In this document: positions 24,366 to 35,323 of the stretch, in pieces
How positions within the stretch are numbered: the first letter of the stretch is position 1
Layout of the letters: the number at the start of each line of letters is the position of its first letter
Source of the DNA: Prostheceraeus crozeri
Lineage: Eukaryota; Platyhelminthes; Polycladida; Euryleptidae
Length of the DNA: 64,000 bases
Reading direction: 5' to 3'
Assembly (NCBI GenBank): GCA_907163375.1
Contig: CAJQUW010011299.1
Coordinates: forward strand, 62,001 to 126,000
Program-made: the position numbers and the translations under genes
Notes under the pieces: generated by a model
Told to the model about the DNA's origin: nothing
The model's database searches: none
What the model saw: the letters and a program-made list of their open reading frames with translations, nothing else

Positions 24366-25779
24366 AGTTGAATCTGCTACATGCGTTGTTTTTCTGTGCT
24401 AGCGACTTGGCGGAGATTGTGACTAAATTATCATATACATGTATGCATACATGTATATATACCAGTGAAAAATGAAAGAAGTTAAAGAAGTAAATGTTTC
24501 AAAAATTTTGTCAATGAGTATATTTCAAATGGCAAAAACGAAAGTAATTCAATTTTTAAGTCTGCAAAAGGTCAAATATACCCGGTGTAATTTAGAAGAC
24601 GTCATTCAAAATCAGCAGGATACTTGAGCTCAAGAAACATGTTTATAACCTCTTCCTCGCTATAACGAACGTTTTGCATAGATCCCACGAGGTTCGTTAT
24701 AGGGAGTCTCGACTGTTTTTGTATATCGATTTAAAAAGTACTCTATGATACAAAAGTTTCATCAACATCTTTGGAACACCTAGCGTCCGCAGTTTCATGA
24801 CCGTTGGCGCACAGGGAAGCCCGTGCGTATACGCATATTTGAAGCTTGACAACCCGGTCTCAATAAACGGTACGTGTTAATCTACTGTCACAAGAAAAAA
24901 AGTCGGATAAGTGGAATGCATCAATAAATGCACAAACGAATCCGTTCGCCCGCAGAAACCGCTCTGATTCACGGTAGACAATGTTTACCGGTCTACAGTA
25001 TTTCAATTAAACTTTCTTCTACATTTTATTTCATTGATTGTAAATCAAACAAATGCTTTTGTGACTGCACAAGTGAATGAGTTAGTTTCTTCCTATCTTC
25101 ATTCATCAATAGCTCTTACAAATGTTATCTTCCCATAGACGAGACGATACATGAAGCGTAGGACAGCGCTATTCTGTCAGATGATTTATTTACATCATTC
25201 TGGGAAATCAAACGGAAAAGGATCACTCCGCTTCTTTCAGACGGAGTCTATATTACCGGTGATGCCCGGACAACGTGCGCGCTCAAATTCCTGATGTATG
25301 ACGCATGAAAATCAATTGGAATCGATGCTACTCGCTAGGGAGAGCAAAGCTTCAAGTCAATTTCCAAATACTCATCATTGATAACTAATATTTAATCCTG
25401 TGAGCGTCATTTCAAATCGGATCTATCAGCTTCTGCTCTGATGACAGCAGAACAAAGCAGAGACAAACGAGCACCGACGCGGCACTTGCTACTCTTCATA
25501 CACAGCTGTAGCGATGGATACTGCAACAATATTAATTCAACCGTCGACCGTCTCAAGAAATATAAACATAAAGTACTCAGTACCGCATTTTCTTACCCCG
25601 CAGGGTATGCGATGCATTATACTTTTAGTGCGGAGTCAATTCGTAGGAAAAATACAATACTAGACAGCAAGTCTAAGACACATCAATATCTAAGGAGACT
25701 TTCATGATATTTTCGTTGAGACAGCATATAACTTCCACAAGTATTCCAAGACAAAATTATTCCACGAAGATTAAATAAC
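24366..25779. other. SCFD2 intron; possible pogo end
   Basis: At 24,655-24,716 the phrases cgctataacgaacg and gaggttcgttatagggag form a small inverted pair. Their ttcgttatag core is typical of pogo/Tigger-type MITE ends. The rest shows nothing I can name. Confidence 0.35.
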
Positions 25780-26190
25780 TTTCAACCAGTGCATTCTACC
25801 AGCAATGCTGTACTTCGCAGAGACATGGACCACAACACCAAGAGCCATGTCCAACCAAGTCAGCAGAGACCCGACGACGCATGGAACGCGCTATGCTAGG
25901 CATAACACTCCGCGATCGCAAAGCGCACGAGTGGATCAGAAATCAGACGAAGTTGAAGGACATGTTAACTATCATGAAAAGTAAATGATAATGGGATGGT
26001 CACATAATGCGCAGGAGATACAAAAGATGAACCAAGAGAATAGCGAAGTGGTATCCAAGAATTGGTTCCACGCAACGTGGCAGACCTCCAAGACAGCGGG
26101 CCTTGAGATAGTCCACATGACTCATCATGCGACAACATGCGATCGATTGGCAAAGATGGACGACACTTGGGGGAGGGGAGATTAAAGTCT
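25780..26190 (+). pseudogene. RTE/BovB-like LINE 3' fragment
   Basis: Across frames the sequence gives ILPAMLY.AETWTTT, then RRMERAMLGITLRDRK with HEWIRNQT, then a GHIMRRR-like segment and SIGKDGRHLG. This order is the C-terminus of RTE/BovB-type proteins. At least three frame changes are needed, so it is dead. Confidence 0.75.
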
Positions 26191-27382
26191 TATCAAGAAA
26201 ATCAAGGTGATCAAGGCAAGTGCAATGATCAAGGTAAGTGCATTACTTGTACAAGAAGTACATAATCATAATCGCACTAAAGATACATACTGCATAGCCG
26301 CAACAACGCAAACAAAGCAAACAGTCTAAAAAAGGAACTCAACATATCGAATGAAAACTTAAATCAATCATTGCAATCGTGGCATGGATCTCACCAATGA
26401 TTTTACAATAATAAGTTCATAAGCTTACACTGACATCAACGATTAAAAATAACAGGAATACAATAATGATCAAAAACAACTATTTCAAGTACTAAAGAGA
26501 TATTCACCATTAAGACCTACGGGTTTGATTCAATCAATGAGCTTTATCATTTATCACCAAAGCATCTACGATGTGAGTTTTAAATACGCTATGTCCTGTG
26601 TAAATAACCAAATGATTATCAATGTCATTACTACGGTTTCTTATGACTACTTATACCTGAGCTACCTCGTATTTGTTGATGTAATCTGCATTTTGCTTGT
26701 CCCAAGTATTGGGTACCAGGATCAACACGACATTCAAAATCATGAGCAACACATGATCGCCTCAGCTTAGGAGTATCATCATTCAGACTAAAGCGCTGTC
26801 CTGTTTTACAAGTGCTAAATACTGCTTTTCATCATGGTTAACTTTTCTAAACAATTTATATACCTACGAACGAAAGCATCAAAAACTTGGCATCTTCCCA
26901 TTCGCATCTCTCTGCCGTCTTTTTTAACATCACTAAGTATAACTTCAGGCTGTTTTATTGACGAACTGATTCAGTCCATGGGATGCGGATTGATTAACGA
27001 AATTTTTATGATATTTATTATTTGTACACTAAGAAGCCTCCAACTTAAGCATACATTATGAACTCCAAGTAGCATTCCGATCACAAGGGTCCCTTTCCAT
27101 TGTATAAGGCAGGTAGCAGTATAGATTCACTTTACTACAAGTCCGAAATAGCCTCGAAAAATCGATGTGGTAAGGCCATCATCTGTTATTTTCAACATCC
27201 AAAGAAAATTTTGTTATATTTTGAAATTAATTTAAATTTTTAAAATTAATAATTTTATTGAATCTATTTTCTCTTTCCTCCAATGTGAACTTTAAATTGG
27301 CAGAGAAAAAAGAAAACTTGGAGAATTTGCAGGCAGATACGCATTGCGAAGTTAAACGCAAATTACTGAGAACTAATCCTGC
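26191..27382. other. SCFD2 intron, AT-rich
   Basis: No coding or RNA feature recognised. Short phrases such as atcaaggtaagtgcat and atcaaggcaagtgcaat repeat near 26,208-26,245. Confidence 0.4.
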
Positions 27383-27720
27383 GTCTCCGTAACGCAGTGA
27401 TTAAGTGCGTCTCCGTATCACAATGACGAAGTGAGTCTCCGTAACGCAGTGATTAAGTGCGTCTCCGTATCACAATGACGAAGTGAGTCTCCGTAACGCA
27501 GTGATTAAGTGCGTCTCCGTATCACAATGACCAAGTGAGTCTCCGTAACGCAGTGATTAAGTGCGACTCCGTATCACAATGACGAAGTGAGTCTCCGTAA
27601 CGCAGTGATTAAGTGCGACTCCGTATCACAATGACGAAGTGAGTCTCCGTAACGCAGTGATTAAGTGCGTCTCCGTATCACAATGACGAAGTGAGTCTCC
27701 GTAACGCAGTGACTAAGTGC
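27383..27720 (+). repeat. Tandem array of 26-bp SINE-head monomers
   Basis: Thirteen monomers of 26 bp lie in tandem, alternating between two forms: gtctccgtaacgcagtgatt plus aagtgc, and gtctccgtatcacaatgacg plus aagtga. This makes six 52-bp dimers (27,383-27,694) and a last single monomer joined directly to a SINE body. The monomer equals the first 26 bp of SINE family A, the part holding the pol III A box. Dimers differ at only a few positions (for example gactcc for gtctcc in two of them), so the expansion was recent or has been homogenised. Confidence 0.93.
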
Positions 27721-27895
27721 TTGACCTAGCGAGTTTGCAGCCCAGACGTCGATCCCCGAAAGTGTCACTGGAAGTCGGCAGGAAGGGAATTCAAACTAAA
27801 AGTGCCACAGCGCTCCAGTTAAGTTTGACTATGTCAGCACTTCCAAGCCTCCAGTATGAAGGATCAATGACGTTTAAGCTTCACACAGGGTGAGG
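27695..27895 (+). mobile_element. SINE family A copy with expanded head
   Basis: Body of a family A SINE: gctt-gacctagcgag, B box region cgtcgatccccgaaagtg, ggaagtcggcaggaaggg, and the 3' part gtcagcacttccaagcctcc. Its head is the last unit of the 26-bp array just upstream. Confidence 0.88.
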
Positions 27896-28366
27896 GGCAG
27901 ATGGGAATTCGGCCATCCTGGCGGAACTCCCTATTCATTTCATCTTCTTTTTAAAAATGCATGCATCTAGGCTGCATCGATCTCAGAAATGATCAATAAT
28001 TTCCAATTACATTCGGAAATTCGTAAAATACATTAATTCGAGTATTTTCATTTTGAATTAAATGAAGACTGATGAATGAATGAAAAACACAAAACAGACT
28101 GTCTCACAACAGCTTTCTCTCTCACAACAGAAGATGTGAAAGATAATCTGTAATCACAATCAACACAGATTCTACGAGGATAGCAGTGAGGAGAAATATA
28201 AGCTACATTTTCTGGGGCATTGAAAGGCAGGTGTGCGAAGATTAACTTTCATTCCTGCTGGTAAAGCCGACTTAGGAAACCAAGAGGTGAAGCGCTAGCA
28301 TTTCTACAAATTTCCAAGAATTTAGCAATTCATGGCACTCGTTCATATTACAGCAAACCCCGTGTG
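27896..28366. other. SCFD2 intron, nothing recognised
   Basis: Short repeat of ctctcacaacag near 28,105. No gene. Confidence 0.4.
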
Positions 28367-28545
28367 GTCTCCGTGGCACAGTGGTTAAGTGCTTGTCTTG
28401 ACGATCTGTTGGTCCAGAGGTCGAGTCCCGAATGTGTCAATGGAAGTTGGAAGGAAGGCCATTCGGACTAAATAAATCACAACAAATAATCTTAAGTCTG
28501 ACATAGTCAGCAAAGTAGAAATCCGGTACTGAAGGACTAGCGCGA
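28367..28545 (+). mobile_element. SINE family A copy
   Basis: Head gtctccgtggcacagtggtt and B box gaggtcgagtcccg are intact. The 3' part is diverged (gtcagcaaagtagaaatccg) and the tail is not clear. Confidence 0.85.
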
Positions 28546-28734
28546 ACATGCGTTTTCATGAGAATGGCTACAAAACTATGACGGCTTCTACTGGCTGACA
28601 ATGGTCAGGAACCAGTCAGTGTTCTTTGTAAAGATTCACCGCAATTATAATTTCCCTTTAAGAATAAAAATCATTTTGATAGAATATTTTGCGGATAGAA
28701 TATGCAGCTTATATCATTCCTGAGTATCTAAAGC

Positions 28735-28875
28735 GAAGGATAACCATTAAGTCAATAAAAGACATCAACACCCTTGATTCCCCGACCGCACTCGCCTGAC
28801 CCAGGAATCGAACCGAAGTCCGCGCTGGAGACGAGCTCGCACCTTCTTCACTAGGCCACGCTGACGGTTCAAAAG
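28735..28875 (-). mobile_element. tRNA-like sequence or SINE, third type
   Basis: On the minus strand, gtggcctagtgaagaagg (A box) and cggttcgattcctgg (B box) are spaced as in a tRNA. They are followed by gtcaggcgagtgcggtcggg. The arms do not fold into a full cloverleaf. It is probably a SINE head with a short body. Confidence 0.5.
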
Positions 28876-31018
28876 GAATGCGAGTGAAGGCAGAAGTCAT
28901 CTCTAAGTGATATCGACAGCATATTGTCCTATATCATTATTCTTGAAATCTTGCAGCACTGACGTCTGGCCGAGAAGCAGAGACGATCATCAACAAACAC
29001 CTCTTGTCCACTATAGTCTCGTAAACTTGAGCAAAGCAGAAAATGGAACTTCTGTGGACAGCACCGTCCAATGCCCCAGTGGGGAATGCTGACGTTAAAG
29101 CTTCTTCTTTTACGACGTTCAATATTGTATCCCCTTATGAAACGACAAGCAAAATTAAGTTCTATATCCTTCAATGCTCAGCATAATAATCACATCTAGA
29201 AAAATTAATGGTGACATTCTTACATTACTGCACACATGCGTGTGTTGCAATAACAATAAAATTTATTGTATTTGGTCATTGCAATCACTTGCATTTTTAG
29301 CCATGTAATTTAGAAGTAATTGCAATTACTTTGCAGTCAGCACAGCTTAATAGTCAATTAGCACACAGTTTACATTACTTTACTTCCCTCGTCGATAAGG
29401 CGTTACCATACTTAGGTGTGCAGCGGGCGCACAACTACTGGTAAAGAATTTTGCGGCGAAACTTACTGATCGGAAAAAGTTAATCAGAAAACTGCTGTTA
29501 CTTAGCTTCCCCTCGGAGAATGAGAGGCAAACAAGTTCTTCTACTGCAGAGGACATTGTTTAAATCCTTTAATCTAGTTAAATCTTAGTAGAGATATAAG
29601 CGTAAACTTAGTAAAATCTCTTATAATCCGCAAGCCTCGATATCAGAATTGTATCTTCAATTTAAATCTTAGATGTACAGCGAAAGCACTTAGGGTAAGA
29701 AGAAAATGTGATATTTTCACATCAACGCTGCAAGCATGGTCTGTTTCTAGGGTTTGCAATTGTAATTGACCTTAGAAGAGCCCGAAAAAATAAATGCTGT
29801 GAAAAATTGTAGTCTTGCACTGACAATTATCTTAAGTGATTGCAAAGTAATTAAATGTAATTGAACAAAAACGGAGTAATTTGTAATTGTAATTCATTAA
29901 TTTTCATGAGTAATTGACACAAGTCAGACTGTACACATGCATGTATAACGCATTAGCTTTGGTTTCTCATTTCCATTATTACAGAAGTACTGAAAAATGG
30001 TCTGATCGAGAAAATTCATGCGTTCACATCTGCAGCATGCATTGGGCAAAGTTAGGGAAGGAGGCAAATTCCTGATATGAAATCATCAAACTACCATAAG
30101 AAAAGTAATTCGAACATTTCCTTTCAGAACAGGTGTGCACTTTCGCATTCCACATAGTCGAAATTCATTCAGAAGTATGACAATGCCGCTAGCGTCAATA
30201 GAAATGGCATTCCATTGAGTACGTCACTTGAATGTTGAAACCTGATTTTCTTCAAGACATTGAAAGAACAATTCACGTCGTTGTTATCTCAAAATCAGCT
30301 GATTCGCACTGCACTAGTGACAAGTGTATTTACCCAAATCTTATTAATTCCTCGGAAATCAATAAATCAGAAATATTGTCAACAGTATTAGAGACTAACT
30401 TGCAAATGTGTCTGTTTGATAAGAAATTCAACTAGTCATTGTTTCCAGAGACTCCTGTGAATCGTATTTATCTATTTTGATAACGATTCCCAAACTTTTG
30501 AATTGTGGGGATCAGAGGACGCCGGATAGATCCCAATAGCAATATCCGTCAAGTTTCGATCATGAAAATATTTCGTATTACATTCCTAACACAAGTGGGA
30601 GAGAAACAATTGATGGTACACGATGCATTCGAACACAACGAAGATAAAATGGCATTCAAAACTTCATGTCAGAATCCACTAGATATTACGCAAACAATAA
30701 TTGTCACTTCACCGGAAACTGAAACACGTACCGCTTGTGAGCTGTTTTCATTGAATGTCTGAGAAAACAAATGAATGTCAGACTGTAAGTGTTTGACTTC
30801 ACACTTGCAGGTAATCAAATTAGTCCCACCGTAAATTGAAATTTTATTCTGCCGAGTTGGTGGCATGTAGCAGCCGTGAAACCGTCACCGAATTCCAATT
30901 TCTGCTCAGTGTCGTCCAGTCAATGTGCTCAATACAATAATAGATCCTACCAGCCGCACATCCTTTGCGTGGCAATTTGATCTATGATTTATTTAATTTC
31001 ATTGTTGTTAAATAAATG
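28876..31018. other. SCFD2 intron; possible transposon remnant
   Basis: Repeated, partly inverted phrases of the type tgcaattacttgcaatta occur at 29,275-29,335 and 29,750-29,915, suggesting a decayed non-coding element. An exact 8-bp repeat acacatgc occurs at both sides (about 29,232 and 29,934). No gene recognised. Confidence 0.35.
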
Positions 31019-31202
31019 TTTTACGTCACTACTCCCCTTACTGGGGGCTTGGACTGTGCTGACAAAGGTAGATTTTCATCTGGAGCGTTTTGATCTTTTA
31101 GTCCGGATGCCCTTCCTGTCGACTTCCAATGACACTTTCGGGGCTCGACCTCTGGACCGAAAGATCGTTAGGTCAAGCACTTGACCACTGTGCCACGGAG
31201 AC
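31019..31202 (-). mobile_element. SINE family A copy, minus strand
   Basis: The reverse complement starts gtctccgtggcacagtggtc and keeps the B box, the ggaagggcatccgg body, and cagtaaggggagtagtgacg at its 3' part. It is one of the better preserved copies. Confidence 0.88.
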
Positions 31203-31510
31203 CTCACAATGCAATACAATGATTGTGCAGAAGTTTGCACCAGGTTGTGGAGAAAACGAGGTCGCACCTGAAGCTTTCAAATGGCTTTGTAAACCTCTTC
31301 ACTACTTCGAAGCTATGCGTAGTAGTTCTAATGGAGAAATAGTGACTATGGACCGCCAGCAAGACTGTCTCAAGCTACTGACTGAAGATCAAGGTCAAAG
31401 AGGAAGATGATAAGTGTATGAAGCATCTACAGGCTCCTACTTATGTGAAAGAGCTTAACCTGCAGATGGTCCTATACTAATCATTTTGAATCTAGCAGAC
31501 GGAAAATAAC

Positions 31511-31586
31511 TGTGCGTCCTTGTGGATTTGAACCACCAACCTCTGGCATCTGAGCCAACGCTCTACCAACTCAGCTATCGACGGGC
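31511..31586 (-). tRNA. tRNA-like sequence (probable pseudogene)
   Basis: On the minus strand the D-arm phrase tagctgagttggtagagcg, an anticodon-arm region ttggctcagatgccag, and a T arm ggttcaaatcc occur at tRNA spacing. The acceptor halves (cccgtcg and ggacgca) do not pair and the anticodon loop looks one base short, so identity cannot be called. It is a decayed tRNA or the head of another SINE. Confidence 0.5.
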
Positions 31587-31927
31587 GGCAATAAGACATG
31601 AGTCCTCAATTGAAGAGTTTGTAGCAAATAAAATAGCAAAATGACCACTTTTCATGAAGAGTTTGTGTTATACAATCAGATGGCTTCATCCCCCAAGACA
31701 ACATAGCACTAACCGTCAAGCCAAACTGCTGAAACCAAGATGTCAGTAATTCAAAGCCAGATTGTACTATAGCTGGTATATAGCATTATACTTATATTAT
31801 TACTAAAGAAATCCATCTCTATTTTAATACACAGTCAGCAACTAGACACAAATGGTGTATGCGAACAATATGTCCAATTTCTCCACTGGAAATACATGGA
31901 AGTTTTCATGCTACGATTTACGGAGTG

Positions 31928-32138
31928 GTCTCCGTGGCACAGTGGTTAAGTGCTCAGCTAGCGATCTTTTGGTCCAGAGGTCGAGTCCCAAAAGTGTCAT
32001 CGAAGTCGGCATGAAGGGCATTGGGACTAAAGGATCACAACGCACCAATCAAAGTCTGCCTACGGCAGCACCGTCCAAACACCCAGTATGGGGGGGGGGT
32101 AGTGACGCTAAAGCATTCATTTATTCATTTAATTTCTC
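31928..32138 (+). mobile_element. SINE family A copy
   Basis: Head gtctccgtggcacagtggtt, B box, body with gaagggcattgggact, 3' part gcagcaccgtccaaacaccc, and a tail of cattcatttattcattt. A run of ten G lies in the 3' part near 32,090. Confidence 0.88.
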
Positions 32139-32572
32139 CTAAAGCTGCTGCGAGTACTATTACATTATATAGCACATAAATTTATTCAGTCTCATTGCCT
32201 CTGGCATAGTTTTCTCAATCGGGCAGTAACGACATTGCAGTTATTATCGCGAAGTTAATTCGCTGGTCTTTTTTCACAAGGCTGCTAAATTTATGGTAAA
32301 TTTGAAATAATAAATCCCTCGTACCGTGAGAGCATCCTTAATTCTTCAGACTTTTTTCAATTAATTGACTGCAGCAATTTTCCAAAAAAATTGACTGCTT
32401 GGACGCTTTAGGTCAGGCTAGATATTCTACGCAACAAAAATAGACATGTGATGCTAGGATCAAAACAATTCATTTTCTGCTTTGTTTTCAAAGTGTGTAA
32501 GGCAGAACAACGTATCTGGACTCTCTCGATAAACTTTTGTTGATCTATCACAAAATTAGCTACAGTTCATAA
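32139..32572. other. SCFD2 intron, nothing recognised
   Basis: Ordinary AT-rich sequence; two close copies of caattaattgactgcagcaattttcc-like phrases near 32,360-32,396. Confidence 0.35.
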
Positions 32573-32971
32573 GACAGGGCATTCGACGTCCAGCGCCTTC
32601 TATTGGTCGATGCAAAGTGCTAAACTGCAGCCTGTGTGAAGGTTCATAAAGAGGTGAGTGATATCAAGAAATGTGTTGTGCGTCAAATTTGAGGTGAGTG
32701 AAGTGTGAAGACAGGCTGTATTGCGGTACCTCATGTTTTCTATTGATTTTGGGATGAAGCTGTGTGATTGCTTATGATTCAGTAAATGTTGTCTCGAGTG
32801 TTAACGAGCTTAAACTTGCGAGCAGTTTTACCAATAAAGAATTCTCTATGATGCTGGCATGTATACTTATAAACTATGAATTTATCACTACAGAAGTATT
32901 TATCACTACATACAGCAGTTTAGCACTTTACAACGACCGATAGAAGGCGCTGGACGACGAGGGCCCTGTCT
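32573..32971. mobile_element. MITE with 58-bp terminal inverted repeats
   Basis: The left arm agacagggcattcgacgtcc continues agcgccttctattggtcgat. It is the reverse complement of the right arm, which ends ggcgctggacgacgagggcc and ctgtct, with only a few mismatches over about 58 bp. The 399-bp element codes for nothing. Fragments with the same end sequence lie at 48,837 and 48,990. A hAT-type MITE sits directly at its right edge. Confidence 0.8.
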
Positions 32972-33484
32972 CACAGAATTAGACAGGTCGTCTATTCTTC
33001 TGCTTCACTAGAAAGGAAACATTGGAACATGTAATTCGAATGAAATGGCACAATCTGCTGACATAATGCCAGAGCAATCGAACAATGAGCAACTAATTCA
33101 TCATTAAACACGCCAAATTGTGCGAAGTTCCTTTGACTTATCAACCGGATCATCCAGCAAAGGGACACATACGATGTCAAGCTTTGCAGAGAAGCTTGTG
33201 GACGTTTTCTCACGCGCCTACTATCTTTTTTTAACAATGATCGGAGAGAACAACATTATAGAAAAAGCTTGTGCGTAATGATTTGAATTCTTCGAATCTG
33301 AAGGAATCGTGGCGATCGGAGCATTTTGAAGGAATTCACAGCTATCTGCAAGCGACTATTTTTCCTATCTCTGCAAGGTATTAAAATTTCTTTTTGCCCA
33401 CTTGGTAAGTTCCTGCATGTGCCATCCTTTTGAATCAGTTTTCACTTCTAGCAAAGTGATGCGCTTAAACAATATAATTCTCTG
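32972..33484 (+). mobile_element. hAT-type MITE, copy C
   Basis: A 513-bp member of the family seen at 13,343, belonging with copy D to a shorter subfamily. Ends are cacagaattaga and taattctctg. The left 8-bp flank, ccctgtct, is the end of the neighbouring MITE; the right flank is caatgtct (6 of 8). Confidence 0.75.
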
Positions 33485-33492
33485 CAATGTCT

Positions 33493-34641
33493 ATTTAACT
33501 GTGACTAATTTTGTGATTGACCAGTAAGTGTTGATCGAATGTTCTGCCTTGAATACTTTAACAACATGGCTAACCTCTCTCGCCGTTTGGTCAACTGCGA
33601 CATTTTCTGCTTTCCCACTCAAAGTTATGCACTGCACATATAGATTGAGGAACTGAATGCTTGCTAATATTCATGCTTATTGAATATCTTTGATTCTCAG
33701 CCGGAGCTACACCACTTTCCTTAAATTATCAACTTGGATAGCGTTAAAAGTTCTTGACTTGAAAGTTAGGAAAATATACCATCCGCGGCAGAGCACAAAA
33801 GTGGACTGCAAATTTTCTGTTCTACCTTCTGGATATGCTAATAACGAAGTGTCACCCTATTGAGATCAAAACCTATAAAAGGAAATGAGAAAGTGCTTCG
33901 CAGGAAAACGATTAACGATCTCGGCCTCAAGTCATTCAAACCGTACTTTTACGCCTGAACGGAAAATTGGAAAGTCACCAAACCGAAAGTCATCTCACAG
34001 GAGCTGAAGGACGTGTCGGCATTTCATGAATTTGTGAGAATTCAGACTACACATGCTGCTGATGGCAATAATATCCGTGAGAGGGGTGGTTTCTGCTCAA
34101 ACCTCTGAAGAACGACATTTGTAGAGTGGAGTGCATGTTTGCAAGGACCGTTATTCTACAAGCGGTCTAAATTGTATTTAAAACTCTTTCGAAAACTGAG
34201 GAAATCTTTGAAACATGTGCTTGATACAATATACATAACCCACAATTTATTACTGTATGTCATAAAAGTATTGGATAATTCCCAGGTTCCAACAGAAATT
34301 TGATGCAATGGAAATTTTGGTCAAGCTTGGCATTCTACGTAGACAAGGCAGACTTTGCACGACAAGGGTCAAGCTTTACTATGGGCATTTACCTTCATTA
34401 TGCGCTATTTTCCGTCTTTTATTATTGCAATTAAACTATTCTGCGACCTGCATTGCAATGGCTGTCAAGTTTCATTCGAAAAATCTCACAAATCAGCAAT
34501 TATCGATAGCAATTCCCTTGAATGAAAGTTACATTTCTTTTAGCTTGAAAATATTCATTTGCCTATGATGAATCAGCTGCGAGAAATATTCAATCAAAGA
34601 CTTTAATGGAAAACTCGTGTTTGCACATTCTGTGCACAATC
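33493..34641. other. SCFD2 intron, nothing recognised
   Basis: No coding similarity or repeat identified. Confidence 0.4.
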
Positions 34642-34647
34642 ACTCAC

Positions 34648-34971
34648 CCAATCTCGGCGGGTACGTTGTGTTGCAGGAAGGAGCCATAGTCGGGGCAGGA
34701 TTGGAGTGGAGACGAGTGGAAGATAACGAATATCTGTCTGACAATCCGACCAATTGCGTACGCGTTCACTCCAGCGAGGGAAAAATGTGACGGGGTCTTC
34801 AGGGTTCATCGGATTGGCTGCCAGTGCGTGCGCGTAAGGAGAAAGTGACGTAATGATGAGAACGCGACGTAGCCCGCGTCCTTGAACCAAATCTCTGATA
34901 ACATCACCAGTTTGATCAGTAAAGGCGGAAGCAAGCAGGAATACAACTTGGGAAGTATCCGTAGAAGTTCT
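34648..34971 (-). CDS. SCFD2: SCFD2 domain 1 exon (108 codons)
   Basis: Exon of 324 bp, phase 0 to phase 0. It is bounded by the acceptor cttccacag and the donor gtgagt (rc of 34,642-34,647). Recognisable segments are QVVFLLASAFTDQTGDVIRD and RVLIITSLSPYAHALAAN, then a run ending LVSTPILPRLWLLP. They match in order the human stretches AVFVLSCLLKGRTVEILRD, VVVTTVSHAVHLTAN and VPLLLAPVAPHFALTP. The phase joins cleanly to the exon at 44,151. The next exon in the transcript was not found. Confidence 0.88.
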
Positions 34972-35305
34972 CTGTGGAAGAAATTGCTTCAAATTACGAA
35001 TGCATTCATAGCATATTCCTCTAAAAAAATGGATACGAAGTTCATTAAAGGTGCCCACTATTGAACTCAAGAATTATTTGTTTTCCACGTATCCGGTAGT
35101 AATGATTAAAAAAGCAAGATATTCAGCGGATACCAAATATTTATTAGATAAATTGCCAATATTTCACCTTACGGCTTTATCAAGGCACAATAAAAACAGG
35201 GAGAATCCCCCGAAACAGAGATTAACATGCAATGACAACTGTGAGACCTGCAGCATCGGAGAGCATGCGAATCGGTGTTATTCTAAGAATCTGATTTATA
35301 AAATC

Positions 35306-35323
35306 GCATGTACGGAATGTGAT
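35306..35323 (+). repeat. 18-bp target site duplication, left
   Basis: gcatgtacggaatgtgat, repeated exactly at 37,803-37,820. It marks the RTE insertion. Confidence 0.95.

Noticed and set aside
27383..27720. Regular 26-bp repeats resembling a CRISPR array
   Set aside because: Units are contiguous with no unique spacers, derive from a SINE head and sit in animal DNA.
30732..30758. 27-bp candidate SCFD2 exon on the minus strand between a strong ttgttttctcag acceptor and gtacgt
   Set aside because: Its length is a multiple of 3 while the missing exon must leave remainder 1, and the peptide TFNENSSQA has no match in SCFD2.
31511..31586. A functional tRNA gene
   Set aside because: The acceptor stem halves do not pair and the anticodon loop appears one base short, so it is kept only as a tRNA-like sequence.
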